This document shows positions 1 through 10,644 of a stretch of DNA of 64,000 nt, piece after piece; positions within the stretch are counted from its first letter, which is position 1; each line of letters opens with the position of its first letter. The notes under the pieces were generated by a model. It had not been told where the DNA came from, searched no databases, and worked only from the letters and a program-made list of their open reading frames with translations. The DNA lies in contig NZ_JADPKY010000131.1 of NCBI RefSeq assembly GCF_023074185.1, positions 1 to 64,000 on the forward strand, in the 5' to 3' direction. This stretch comes from Bradyrhizobium sp. 132. Its GTDB lineage: Bacteria; Pseudomonadota; Alphaproteobacteria; Rhizobiales; Xanthobacteraceae. Made by a program: the position numbers and the translations under genes.

Positions 1-311
1 CGCTCGTCGGCACGAAGTTCTGGGCTCACAGAGATCAATCCGCCCTGCCCGCACTTTCGCGCCCGACGCTGCCGCGTCCACCGCAAGCCCGGCTCTACGA
101 CCATCACGACACATGGTCGCCCCTCAAGGGTGAGCCGGGATGGGCGACACATACGTCAAAACCGAATTTCGGTAAACGGAACCTTTTTCCCGGAGAGGAT
201 TGACGCACCCGCGACACAGGTCGCGCAATGAGACGCCTCGCGCAGAAGCAACAAGGGGCGATGCAAAACACCGCCCCTTGGCGCGATAGAGACTGCGGCG
301 AAGACAGGCGC
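1..311. other. Left edge, no gene recognised
   Basis: No reading frame here has a convincing start, ribosome binding site or recognisable family. The short frames on both strands look like random open frames of high-GC DNA. The stretch lies downstream of the exported protein that ends at 312 on the minus strand. Confidence 0.5.
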
Positions 312-698
312 CTAATACGGTTGATAATAGCCACGTGGACCATAGTAGGGACCGCCGCCGTAATATCCCTGGCCGCCGTAATAAGGACCGGGGCCGTAAT
401 TATAGCGGTCCTCGTAGTACTCCTGGCGCCTGCTCTCCGCGATAGCGCCGCCGATCAGTCCTGCCGCCACGCCCATGAAGGCGAGGCCTGCAGCGTTCGG
501 ACCTCGTCGATAATAGCGGTGGCGGCGAGCAGCGCTGAAATCGGTGGCAGCCGGAGCGGCCGGGCCCGCTGCAGCGGCCTTGGGCGCGGGCGAGGTGGCA
601 GCCGAAGGCGTGATAGAGGCCGTAATCAGAACAAGACTTGCGAAAGCTGCCAACACAAGGTTGCGGCTGGTTGCAGAAATCATCGGTCCCTTATTCAT
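312..698 (-). CDS. Small exported Gly/Tyr-rich protein
   Basis: A 128-residue protein of unknown function. The start at 698 follows an AGGAAGG ribosome binding site about 6 bases upstream, so the in-frame extension to 722 is not needed. Residues 1-34 look like a signal peptide, with a short basic start, a Leu/Val/Ala core and an Ala-rich end. An Ala/Pro-rich linker follows, then a short hydrophobic Gly/Ala segment (around residues 72-85) that could be a glycine-zipper-like membrane segment. The tail is a low-complexity run rich in Tyr, Gly and Pro. This layout is typical of small envelope proteins in Bradyrhizobium. No catalytic motif is visible, and a surface or stress role would be a guess. 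Confidence 0.75.
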   Translation of the reverse strand: MNKGPMISATSRNLVLAAFASLVLITASITPSAATSPAPKAAAAGPAAPAATDFSAARRHRYYRRGPNAAGLAFMGVAAGLIGGAIAESRRQEYYEDRYNYGPGPYYGGQGYYGGGPYYGPRGYYQPY

Positions 699-986
699 CT
701 TGACCTTCCTCTGCTCGCTCAAAGCGACATAATCAAACGAGACATGATGCGCAAACCACTGAAATGGTTTCCTGATCGCGGCAATCTGTCACGCTTTGAA
801 CGATTGTAAACCGACGACCAAATCAATCTTGAACCATCCAACATGAGCGGATAATGAACAGCCGCGCCGTTTTTTTCGGTCGCCGTAAGCGTTTTACGTG
901 AACCAACGCATCAACCGACGCCGTCGGGATCGATGCCATTTTCAGGTTCACCGTGACTGACCCGTCCTATTCCAAAGAGAAATCAG

Positions 987-1244
987 ATGATTGCGGTTCG
1001 CAAACTGCCGGCGCGCTATGCGCCGATCGTGATGCCATTCGTGCTGTCCATCCTCATGACAGCCGTGGTGTCGGTCATTTCCACGCTTCGGAGCCTCGGC
1101 GCAACGCCGGCGTTCCTCGCGACGTGGCCGGGCGCCTGGGGGCTGTCATGGCTCGTCGCCTTTCCGACGCTGCTGATGGTGCTGCCACTGGTCCGCCGGA
1201 TCGTGGCTAGCGTCGTCGCGGCTCCCTCCCAACCGGGCCGATAG
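987..1244 (+). CDS. DUF2798 family two-helix membrane protein
   Basis: An 85-residue inner-membrane protein. Two hydrophobic helices are visible, around residues 12-35 (with the Pro/Phe-rich start typical of DUF2798) and residues 46-70, separated by a short loop containing a Trp-Pro-Gly-Ala-Trp stretch. The ATG at 987 is preceded by a weak purine-rich AAGAGA. Proteins of this family are small and widespread in proteobacteria, and I know of no settled function. The gene stands alone between the exported protein at 698 and the converging ClC gene. Confidence 0.75.
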   Translation: MIAVRKLPARYAPIVMPFVLSILMTAVVSVISTLRSLGATPAFLATWPGAWGLSWLVAFPTLLMVLPLVRRIVASVVAAPSQPGR

Positions 1245-1294
1245 AAGGCGCGGACGGCGGCGCATGACGCACGCCGTCCCGCTTTCGCGTGTCC

Positions 1295-3082
1295 TTACGA
1301 TAGCGCGCCGAGCACGCCGCGCGTCGCCTTGTCGATCTCCTCGACATAGCGGCGTCGGACGAACGTCTCGGTGAGGAAGCCGACCACCTTGCGGCTGTCG
1401 GTGGAATCGACCACCGCGAGCATCTCGGCTTCCGCTTCGTCGAACACCGCCATCGCCGATTTCACGTTCATTTCCGGGATCAGCACGATCTCGGTCAGGC
1501 GGGCGAGCTCGATCACCTGGATCTCGTCGGCGATGGTGTCGAGGTCGCCGGAGAACAAATCGGGCAGCAGGACCAGCCCGACATATTCGTCCGCATTGTT
1601 GACGATGACGATACCGGGACGCGATCCCAGCGGGAATTCGCCGCGGACCGCCGCGATGGTCGTAGTCGACGGCACCTTGCCGACGTCGGAGCGCATCAGC
1701 CGCTCGACGGTGAGGTTGCGCAGCCAGCCGACATCGTTGGCGCTGCGGATGGTCTCGCCACGCAGATGCAGGCGCCAGGTCGAGAAGGAGTGTCCGAACA
1801 TGAAGCGGACGCAGATCGAGGTGACGATGCAGCCGGCGAGCACCACGGCGGTGACGTCGACGTTGCGGGTCATCTCGAGCACGAGGAACGACATGGTCAA
1901 GGGACCGCCGACGATGGCGACGCCGAGCGTCGCCATGCCGGTCAGCATCGCGACCAGGGGGTCGATCACGAAGTTCGGGCTGATCAGCAACAGCACCGCG
2001 GAAAAGAACTTTCCGATCAGGCTGCCGACAAATAGCGAGGCAAAGAACAGCCCACCGCGGAAGCCCGAGGCGAGCGAGATCAGGCAGGCCGTCACCTTCA
2101 AGGCGATGATCAGCGCGATCAGGCCGATCGTCATGTCGTGAAAGAGATCGAGCACCATGGCGCCGTGGCCGGCCGCCAGCACCTGCGGTGTGACGATCGC
2201 AAAGCCGCCGACGATGAGGCCGCCGATCACCGGGCGCAGCCAGATCGGCATCCATTTGACCAGGCGCTCGAACATCGAGGACGAGCGCATCACGGCGATG
2301 CCGACGCCGCTGGTGACGAGTGCAAGCCCGATCAACGCGATATATTGCTCGACGCCGACAGCGCTGACCTTCGGTATTTCGAGCGAGTACGGTGCGCCGC
2401 CGAGCCATTGCGCGGTCAAGGCGCCGGCGAGCGAGGCCGCCAGGATCGGGGCGGCGCTGCCGACCGAATAGACGCCGACAATCAGCTCGCAGGCGTAGAA
2501 GGCCCCGGTGATCGGTGCACCGAACGCCGCCGCGATCGCAGCGGCAGCGCCGCAGCCGACGATCAGGCGCAGATCGTTGCGGCGCAGATTGAAGAACTTG
2601 CCGAACAGCGAGGCGATACCCGAGCCGATCTGGGTATAGCCGGCCTCGAGACCGACGGATGCGCCGCAGCCGTTCGAGATCAGCGTCTGGCTCGACACCA
2701 CCAGGCTGTCGCGCATCGACAGATTGCCGCCGCGCAGCGCGTTCGCCTCGATCGGGTCGACCGCGTTGGAGATCTTCCACCGCCGCCGCCACCACTCCAT
2801 GATACCGAGCGCCAGCCCGCCCAGCGCAGGCGCGATCAGCGCGGCCCAGGGGCTGACGCGCGCGTTGGCGGAAAGGCGGACGTCGATGGGAATGCCGTAG
2901 ATCACCATATGAGCAATCTGCGCAATCTCGGCCATCAGCGTCACGACGGCGCCGGCAAGCGTGCCGATCACGAGGGCGAGCGGGATCAGATAGAATTCGT
3001 TGCTGCGCAGCAGCGCCCGCAGCCGAACCATGACGCGGTTCGTCCCCTTGCGATCGGTGAGATGTCTGATCCGAAGGAACAC
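1295..3082 (-). CDS. ClC-type chloride channel/antiporter with C-terminal CBS-like region
   Basis: A 595-residue membrane protein of the voltage-gated chloride channel superfamily, moving chloride (usually in exchange for protons) across the inner membrane. About ten to twelve hydrophobic segments cover residues 30-450. The anion-path motif reads G-L-E-A-G at 144-148 instead of the usual G-R-E-G-P. The gating glutamate is therefore kept (E146), which favours a proton antiporter over a passive channel. Residues 470-595 look like a pair of CBS domains, a likely nucleotide-sensing regulatory tail. The GTG start at 3082 is uncertain. An ATG at 3031 in the same frame would also leave the membrane domain intact. 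It lies 12 bp downstream of the aldolase gene on the same strand and is probably cotranscribed with it. Confidence 0.88.
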   Translation of the reverse strand: MFLRIRHLTDRKGTNRVMVRLRALLRSNEFYLIPLALVIGTLAGAVVTLMAEIAQIAHMVIYGIPIDVRLSANARVSPWAALIAPALGGLALGIMEWWRRRWKISNAVDPIEANALRGGNLSMRDSLVVSSQTLISNGCGASVGLEAGYTQIGSGIASLFGKFFNLRRNDLRLIVGCGAAAAIAAAFGAPITGAFYACELIVGVYSVGSAAPILAASLAGALTAQWLGGAPYSLEIPKVSAVGVEQYIALIGLALVTSGVGIAVMRSSSMFERLVKWMPIWLRPVIGGLIVGGFAIVTPQVLAAGHGAMVLDLFHDMTIGLIALIIALKVTACLISLASGFRGGLFFASLFVGSLIGKFFSAVLLLISPNFVIDPLVAMLTGMATLGVAIVGGPLTMSFLVLEMTRNVDVTAVVLAGCIVTSICVRFMFGHSFSTWRLHLRGETIRSANDVGWLRNLTVERLMRSDVGKVPSTTTIAAVRGEFPLGSRPGIVIVNNADEYVGLVLLPDLFSGDLDTIADEIQVIELARLTEIVLIPEMNVKSAMAVFDEAEAEMLAVVDSTDSRKVVGFLTETFVRRRYVEEIDKATRGVLGALS

Positions 3083-3094
3083 TCTCTGTCCGCC

Positions 3095-3742
3095 CTACTC
3101 TTCCGACATGCCGTAACCGGACATGCGCTGGCGGACCCGCTCGATCTCGGCGCTCGAAAGCAGCGGCGGCGCTCCGATCTGGAGGCAGCCGTGATATTGG
3201 CGCGCCAGTGTCTCCACCTCGACCGCGAGCCACATCGCCTTGTCCAGCGACTTGCCGACCGCGATCATGCCGTGATGGTCGAGCAGGCAGGCGAGCCGAT
3301 CCTCCAGCGCCCGCACCGCATGTTCCGAGAGCTCGACCGTTCCGAAGGTGGCATAGGGCGCGCAGCGGATGCTGTCTCCGCCGGCGGCTGCGATCATGTA
3401 GTGCACGGGCGGGATCTCCATGCCCATGATCGCGAGGATGGTGCAATAGGTCGGATGAGCGTGGACGACGGCGTTGACGTCCTGCCGGGCCTTCAGGATG
3501 TCGAGGTGGAAGCGCCACTCGCTGGACGGCTTCTGACTGGGCGCATGTGAGCCGTCCATCGCCATGAAGACGATCTGGTCCGGCGTCATGGCGTCATAGG
3601 GCACGCTGGTCGGTGTGATCAGAAGCCCGTCCACATGGCGGACGCTGATATTGCCCGAGGTGCCCTGGTTGATGCCGAGCGCATTCATGCGGCGGCAGGC
3701 GCCGATGATGGCCTGTCTCTTGTCGAGCTCGTCCGCTGTCAT
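3095..3742 (-). CDS. Class II aldolase/adducin family protein (fuculose-phosphate aldolase-like)
   Basis: A 215-residue cytoplasmic protein of the class II aldolase/adducin fold, whose members cleave or epimerise sugar phosphates using a zinc ion. Typical marks are the N-terminal Gly-x-Ser-Gly-Asn-Ile-Ser phosphate-binding stretch (about residues 29-36), the metal-binding His-Ala-His-Pro around residue 95 and the later Asp-His-His-Gly around residue 155. The length matches L-fuculose-1-phosphate aldolases, but the substrate cannot be read from the sequence. It is followed 12 bp later by the ClC gene. Stand-alone class II aldolases of rhizobia are often annotated only by family, and that is the level supported here. 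Confidence 0.85.
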   Translation of the reverse strand: MTADELDKRQAIIGACRRMNALGINQGTSGNISVRHVDGLLITPTSVPYDAMTPDQIVFMAMDGSHAPSQKPSSEWRFHLDILKARQDVNAVVHAHPTYCTILAIMGMEIPPVHYMIAAAGGDSIRCAPYATFGTVELSEHAVRALEDRLACLLDHHGMIAVGKSLDKAMWLAVEVETLARQYHGCLQIGAPPLLSSAEIERVRQRMSGYGMSEE

Positions 3743-3907
3743 CGAGATATCGAATTCCTGACGATGGGCGCTTGTTAGACGGGGAGTACGTCAAAGCAAT
3801 GTGGCAGCGCAAGAGAAAGCAGACCGGATCGCCCGCGATCGCACCGGCGCTCTCGCCGCATCGTGAAATACTCATGAAAATCAACGCATTAACAGATTGT
3901 CACAGCC

Positions 3908-4534
3908 CTACGGCAAGCTCGGCCGGACGGCGGCGATCCCGTTGATCACGAACTGCACCGAATAGGCCGCGAGCAGCATGCCGAGCACCCGCGAAAGCAC
4001 GGCGTTGCCGGTGCGCCCAAGGGTGCGCGCGATCATGTTCGCGGAGGCAAAGCAGAGCATGCAGATGAGGCAGACGCAGAGCACGACCGCGATGATGATC
4101 GCGAGCCTCGCCCCGTAGCCGGCATCGCCCGAAAGCAGCAGCGTGGTCGCGATCGCGCCGGGACCGGCCATCATCGGGATCGCCAGTGGGAATACCGCGA
4201 CGTCGAAGGCATGCTCTGACGTCGCCTTGTCGGCCTCGCGGGCCTCGCGATGCGGACGGTCGCCGAAGATCATCTGGTAGGACACGCCGAACAGCAGCAG
4301 CCCGCCGGCGATCTGGAAGGCGGGGATGCCGATCCCGAGCTGGCGCAGGAGCCAGTTTCCGATCAGCGCGATCACCACCAGGATCGACGCCGCAATCAGC
4401 GGCGCGCGCAGCGCGATGGTGCGTTTGGTCTTGTCGGGCATGCCGCCGGTCGCGGCGAGGAAAGCCGGCGCAAGGCCCACGGGATCGACCACGAGCAACA
4501 GCGTCACGAAGGCCGACAGGGTGAAGTCGATCAT
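3908..4534 (-). CDS. MarC/UPF0056 family integral membrane protein
   Basis: A 208-residue inner-membrane protein of the MarC family with six predicted helices. The start at 4534 gives the standard MarC N-terminus, with a first helix leading into the conserved Val-Asp-Pro-Val-Gly segment. The longer in-frame extension to 4624 adds a non-conserved polar leader and is rejected. A second conserved patch, Pro-Met-Met-Ala-Gly-Pro-Gly-Ala-Ile, lies near residue 122. Despite its name, the family has no firmly established role in multiple antibiotic resistance. The gene is divergent from the small membrane protein at 4624, with about 90 bp between them. Confidence 0.88.
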   Translation of the reverse strand: MIDFTLSAFVTLLLVVDPVGLAPAFLAATGGMPDKTKRTIALRAPLIAASILVVIALIGNWLLRQLGIGIPAFQIAGGLLLFGVSYQMIFGDRPHREAREADKATSEHAFDVAVFPLAIPMMAGPGAIATTLLLSGDAGYGARLAIIIAVVLCVCLICMLCFASANMIARTLGRTGNAVLSRVLGMLLAAYSVQFVINGIAAVRPSLP

Positions 4535-4623
4535 GTCTCGGTGGGCTCCCTGGACGCAGGAACGATGGCTGGCGGACTGACTTAGCCCGGCAGAACCGCT
4601 TTGAAAATCACCGGAGATGCACA

Positions 4624-4830
4624 ATGAGTGACAGTGGAATTGGAATGTTGCTGGGCCACCTCTCGGCCAATTTGCTCTGGCTCTGGTTCATCGGAGCCTT
4701 CCTGCTCGGTGCAGTTCTCGTCTATGGCGTGTCGAAATCGGGACGCCTGCGGCGCAGCGAGCGCGCACAGCTCGACCGCAACACTGAGGCGCGGCAGCAG
4801 CAGGAAGATCCTCATAAGCGCCCGACCTGA
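4624..4830 (+). CDS. Small single-pass membrane protein, unknown
   Basis: A 68-residue protein with one hydrophobic helix (about residues 13-36) and a basic, polar C-terminal tail rich in Arg, Gln and Glu. It resembles the small cytoplasm-facing membrane proteins common in rhizobia. A GGAG lies about 9 bases before the ATG. No family was recognised. It lies divergent from marC and about 110 bp upstream of the ferritin-like gene, so it may belong to the same stress-related block. Confidence 0.6.
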   Translation: MSDSGIGMLLGHLSANLLWLWFIGAFLLGAVLVYGVSKSGRLRRSERAQLDRNTEARQQQEDPHKRPT

Positions 4831-4944
4831 ACGATCGCCGTGAGCGCAGGTTGCAGTTTGGAACTTTCGTTCTCGCAAAGGTTTTGATCGCCTGAGGATT
4901 GAGGAAGGCGATGCCTTTCCCGTGTCACCTCAAGAGGAGGATCT

Positions 4945-5511
4945 ATGGCCAAACGAGCAAAGAAACGTACAACCAAGAAGACCGCGGCGCGGCGCCCGCG
5001 TCAGGCGCCGAAGATGTTGAGCGACTTGTTCCTGGAGACGCTGAAGGACATCTATTTCGCCGAGAACAAGATCATCAAGACCTTGCCCAAGATGGCCAAG
5101 GCTGCCAATTCGAAGCAGCTCGCGGCGGCTTTCAACAAGCATCTGCGCGAGACGCAGGGCCAGGTCAAACGTCTGGACCAGATCTTCAAGATGCTGGGCA
5201 AGCCGCCCCGCGGCAAGCCTTGCGAAGCGATCAACGGCATTACCGACGAAGGCGCCGAGATCATGAAGGAGTTCAAGAACGCTCCTGCGCTCGACGCCGG
5301 CCTGCTCGCAGCGGCGCAGGCGGTCGAGCACTATGAAATCTCCCGCTACGGCACCTTGCGCACCTGGGCCGAGGAGCTCGGCATGCAGGACGCAGCAAGA
5401 TTGCTGCAGGCGACGCTGGACGAGGAAGAGGCGACCGACCACGCCCTGACCGAGCTCGCCACTTCCGTGATCAACCTCGAAGCGGAAGAGGAATACCGCA
5501 AAGCGGCCTGA
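4945..5511 (+). CDS. DUF892 ferritin-like protein (YciE/YciF type)
   Basis: A 188-residue cytoplasmic protein. After a Lys/Arg-rich leader (residues 1-22), residues 23-180 form the four-helix ferritin-like DUF892 domain. It contains the Phe-x-Glu-Thr-Leu-Lys-Asp start, a Glu-His pair (about residues 129-130) and a C-terminal Glu-Glu-Glu-Ala-Thr-Asp-His stretch that would supply metal ligands. A strong AGGAGG precedes the ATG. Relatives are induced by stress in enterobacteria and bind two metal ions. A perfect hairpin at 5535-5559 follows the stop. The downstream hsp20 and lon genes make a stress-response setting likely. Confidence 0.88.
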   Translation: MAKRAKKRTTKKTAARRPRQAPKMLSDLFLETLKDIYFAENKIIKTLPKMAKAANSKQLAAAFNKHLRETQGQVKRLDQIFKMLGKPPRGKPCEAINGITDEGAEIMKEFKNAPALDAGLLAAAQAVEHYEISRYGTLRTWAEELGMQDAARLLQATLDEEEATDHALTELATSVINLEAEEEYRKAA

Positions 5512-5534
5512 GCCGCTCACGCCTGACAACGCAA

Positions 5535-5559
5535 CGCCGCGGCCCGGAAGGCCGCGGCG
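5535..5559 (+). terminator. Hairpin terminator after the DUF892 gene
   Basis: A perfect 10-bp GC stem (5535-5544 with 5550-5559) and a 5-base loop, 24 bp after the stop. It is followed by a T-containing stretch but no long T run. Confidence 0.6.
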
Positions 5560-5665
5560 CTTGTCTGTTCGGATCGCACGATCCGCATGGCACGTCCGCG
5601 CCGCCGGGCTGGAATTCCCGGGAACCAGCCCCATATGCAGCATTCCCCACCGCCGAGCCTGCATC

Positions 5666-6049
5666 ATGCAACCCAAAAATCCCCTCGACTGGATGCTGTC
5701 CGAAGCCCTGGACCAGCTGACCCGCGCCGAACGGCTGCGTCAGCAGTTCGGCCGCCAGGAGGCCTGCTGGGAGCCGCCGATCGACGTGCTCGAAACCGAG
5801 CATGAGCTGCTGATCCTGGTCGCGCTTCCCGGCGTCAATCCCGACAATGTCGAGACTGTCATCCATGACGGCGTGCTCGTCATCTCCGGCCAGCGCACCC
5901 TTCCGCCGGAGCTTCGCAACGCCCGCATCCACCGGCTCGAGCTGCCGCAGGGCCGCTTCGAGCGGCGCATCGTGCTTCCCATTGGCCGCTACGCCATCAG
6001 CCGCTTCGTGATGGACGGCTGCGTCGCATTGCGCCTCGCCAAATCTTGA
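5666..6049 (+). CDS. Hsp20/alpha-crystallin small heat-shock protein
   Basis: A 127-residue small heat-shock chaperone that holds unfolding proteins. The start at 5666 gives the usual short N-terminal arm. Residues 35-125 carry the alpha-crystallin beta sandwich, including the Val-Ala-Leu-Pro-Gly-Val strand near residue 53 and the Leu-Pro-x-Gly-Arg-Phe-Glu-Arg strand near residue 95. The C-terminal I-x-I/V anchor used for oligomer assembly is not obvious, and the protein ends soon after the last strand. It lies 8 bp before lon, with the lon ribosome binding site overlapping its stop codon, so the two are translationally close and form a proteostasis pair. Confidence 0.88.
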   Translation: MQPKNPLDWMLSEALDQLTRAERLRQQFGRQEACWEPPIDVLETEHELLILVALPGVNPDNVETVIHDGVLVISGQRTLPPELRNARIHRLELPQGRFERRIVLPIGRYAISRFVMDGCVALRLAKS

Positions 6050-6057
6050 GGTCGATC

Positions 6058-8451
<2,394 letters not shown>

Positions 8452-8456
8452 ATGCG

Positions 8457-8612
8457 ATGAAGAAACTGCTGGGAAGAGCAAAGCGATCGCGGAAGACGCA
8501 GCGGCTACGCCAGTTGCTCGATCGCGCCATCGACGGGGTTCGCGATGCGCTGGCGGCGCCAGGACCGCGGCTTCAGCCGGTCCCGGTCCGGGTGAAGCGC
8601 CGCAAGGGTTGA
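8457..8612 (+). CDS. Small basic protein downstream of lon
   Basis: A 51-residue, strongly basic protein (about a quarter of residues are Arg or Lys) with a Leu-Arg-Gln-Leu-Leu-Asp helix in the middle and a Pro/Val-rich basic tail. The ATG lies 5 bp after the lon stop and the GGAG of the lon end serves as a ribosome binding site. No family was recognised. A function could be nucleic-acid binding, from charge alone. The terminator-like palindrome at 8649-8676 follows. Confidence 0.5.
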   Translation: MKKLLGRAKRSRKTQRLRQLLDRAIDGVRDALAAPGPRLQPVPVRVKRRKG

Positions 8613-8648
8613 GCCCTCCGTCTCAAGTCCTCGCGGCAGCCCCAAACA

Positions 8649-8676
8649 AAAGGCCCCCTCGCTCGAGGGGGCCTTT
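8649..8676. terminator. Bidirectional terminator between lon operon and HU gene
   Basis: A perfect inverted repeat with A's at the left end and T's at the right end around a GGCCCCCTCG stem, lying between two convergent genes. Its symmetry suits termination in both directions. Confidence 0.8.
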
Positions 8677-8682
8677 GCGCTA

Positions 8683-8985
8683 TTAGCCCACGGCGTCCTT
8701 GGCCGCCTTGACCGGGCGGGCACGGACGATCTTCCGGGCCGGCTTGGCCTTGAACATCATCTCTTCACCCGTGAACGGGTTGGTGCCCTTGCGCGCCTTG
8801 GTGGCGGGCTTCTTGATGACCACGAATTTGGCGAAGCCCGGCACCAGGAACAGGCCGTTCTTCTTGAGCTCCTTGTGGCCGACTTCCGTCAGCGTCTCCA
8901 TGACGCTCTTGACGTCGCGCTTGGAAAGCTCGGTGGTGGTCGCAATCTTTTCGATCAGCTGCGATTTGGACATTTGGGTTGGCAT
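8683..8985 (-). CDS. HU/IHF family DNA-binding protein
   Basis: A 100-residue histone-like DNA-bending protein. The start at 8985 has an AGAGGAG ribosome binding site. The N-terminal helices (residues 5-45) and the DNA-clamp region with Gly-Phe-Ala-Lys-Phe (50-54) and Arg-Lys-Gly-Thr-Asn-Pro (65-70) match the HU fold, but position by position it is a divergent HU. In place of the usual arm, the loop carries extra Lys/Ala residues, and the C-terminal tail is basic (Lys-Pro-Ala-Arg-Lys). A longer frame that fuses this gene to the thiolase upstream comes from the thiolase frameshift and is not real. Confidence 0.88.
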   Translation of the reverse strand: MPTQMSKSQLIEKIATTTELSKRDVKSVMETLTEVGHKELKKNGLFLVPGFAKFVVIKKPATKARKGTNPFTGEEMMFKAKPARKIVRARPVKAAKDAVG

Positions 8986-9215
8986 CGTGTCTCCTCTGAT
9001 TCGTTGGCGGCTGCATATTAGACCAACCGGCGAAGGCCTATAGCCTTCTGCACAGTTTTGTCGCGGTTTTACGGGCTTTTTTGGCCCTCTGTGGCAAAAA
9101 ACCCTGCATTTTAGCCACTTCCAGTGCGGAAGGAGCCTCGGGCAGCGGATTCTACCTTGTTTCAAAGGCCCGCACGCAGCCTTGCTAAAGCTGATTCGAT
9201 GCTTTCGACAAGCGA

Positions 9216-9244
9216 CGACCGGCCTCTTTGTGGAAGGCCGGTCG
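9216..9244 (-). terminator. Hairpin downstream of the thiolase gene
   Basis: A 10-bp perfect stem (9216-9225 with 9235-9244) with a 9-base loop, 22 bp after the thiolase stop on the minus strand. There is no T run, so it may be an RNA-stabilising hairpin. Confidence 0.5.
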
Positions 9245-9266
9245 CGATTCACCCTAGAAAATAAGG

Positions 9267-10497
9267 CTAGACGCGCTCGATGATGACGGCCGGGGCCATG
9301 CCGCCGGCCGCGCACATGGTGACGAGACCGCGCTTGAGGCCGCGCCGTTCGAGCTCGTCCAGCACGGTGCCGATCAGGATCGAGCCCGTGGCGCCGATGG
9401 GATGGCCGAGTGCGATCGAGCCGCCATTGACGTTCACTTTGGCACGGTCGAGCTTGAGGTCGCGGATGTATTTTTCCGCAACCACGGCAAAGGCCTCGTT
9501 GATCTCGAACAGGTCGATGTCGTCCATGGTCAGTCCCGCCTTCCAGCACCTTGCGCGTCGCCGGCACCGGCGCGTTCAGCATCAGGGTCGGCGAGTCCCC
9601 CATGTTGGCCATCGCAACCACACGGGCGCGCGGCTTGAGCCCATGCGCCTTCGCGTAAGCAGGCGACGCGAGAAGGATTGCGGCCGCGCCATCGACGACA
9701 CCGGACGAGTTGCCGGCATGGTGCATGAAGTCGATGTCGAGGTCGGGGTACTTCTGCAGGATGAGACCGCGATACGTCGTGCCCTTGTCGTCGATCGCAT
9801 AGTCAGCAATGGCGGGGAATGCCGGCTTGAGCGCGCTCAACCCTTCCATCGTGGTCTGCGGCCGCGGATATTCTTCATGATCGAGCGCGAGGCTGCCGTC
9901 CTCACGATGCACCGGAACGAGGCTCTTCCTGAAGTGGCCGTTCGCCATCGCATGTGCTGCGCGCTTCTGGCTTTCGAGCCCGAGTGCGTTGACGTCCCTC
10001 CGCGTGATGCCTTCCATGGTCGCGATCGCGTCGGCGCAGACGCCCTGATGCGACTGCGGATGCCGCGCACGCAGGCGCAGATTACCGCTATCCATCATCA
10101 TCGGACCGCCGCCGCGACGTCCTTCCATCGACATCATCTCGCAACCGCCGGCAATGACGAGGTCTTCCGCACCCGCCATGATCGAGCTTGCGGCCATGTT
10201 GACGCTGGTGATGCCGGAGCCGCAGAAGCGGTCGAGCGTCACGGCGCTCGCGCGCACGTCGTAGCCGGCATCCCGCCCCGACATGCGGCCGAGATCGCCG
10301 CCTTGCGTCGCGACCTGCGCGCTGCAGCCCCAGATGATGTCGTCGACGTCGGCTGTGTCGATCCCGGTGCGCTCGGCGAGCGCGCGCAGCACAGTTGCAC
10401 CCAGCTGCTGCGGATGGATGCCCGAGAGCGCCCCCTTGCCGGCCTTGCCGACGCCGCGCGGGGTCCGGCAGGCATCGATGATGAGTGCGTCGGTCAT
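9267..10497 (-). pseudogene. Acetyl-CoA acyltransferase (thiolase) interrupted by a frameshift
   Basis: A thiolase that condenses or cleaves acyl-CoA. The first part (10497 down to about 9541) carries the N-terminal domain with the nucleophile Cys in Asp-Arg-Phe-Cys-Gly-Ser-Gly (about residue 92). The second part (about 9540 to 9267) is in another frame and carries Asn-Glu-Ala-Phe, the catalytic His in Gly-His-Pro-Ile-Gly and the second Cys in Met-Cys-Ala-Ala-Gly-Gly. The break lies at 9538-9543, where a family-typical Glu-Lys-Ala-Gly would need two more bases. Both halves are otherwise intact and the joined length (about 408) fits the family. It is therefore either a very recent inactivation or a sequencing error. 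Confidence 0.85.
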
Positions 10498-10574
10498 TGG
10501 CGTTGTCCTCTTTTTGAATGGTTAGAGGCGTTTTGAATCAGGGGGCGAATGGAGTCAATGCGCGCTACCGGAAC

Positions 10575-10637
10575 CCCTCGCCCCACCCCCGTCAGCGCCA
10601 GCCAAGTTCGTCGCGCCCCCGCAAGACGGGGCGAGGG
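10575..10637. repeat. Rhizobial intergenic palindromic element
   Basis: Inverted arms CCCTCGCCCC (10575-10584) and GGGGCGAGGG (10628-10637) flank a GC-rich middle between the thiolase and the glycosidase. The composition matches the 25982-26112 element. Confidence 0.6.
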
Positions 10638-10644
10638 AGAGCAA

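Noticed and set aside
1146..3550. Long overlapping frames on both strands across the ClC and aldolase genes
   Set aside because: They are shadow frames of the real genes in high-GC DNA, rich in Arg and Ala, and match no family.
8683..10497. A single 604-codon frame joining the thiolase to the HU protein
   Set aside because: It reads through the thiolase frameshift in the wrong frame. The middle third is Arg/His/Pro-rich nonsense, and HU has its own ribosome binding site at 8985.
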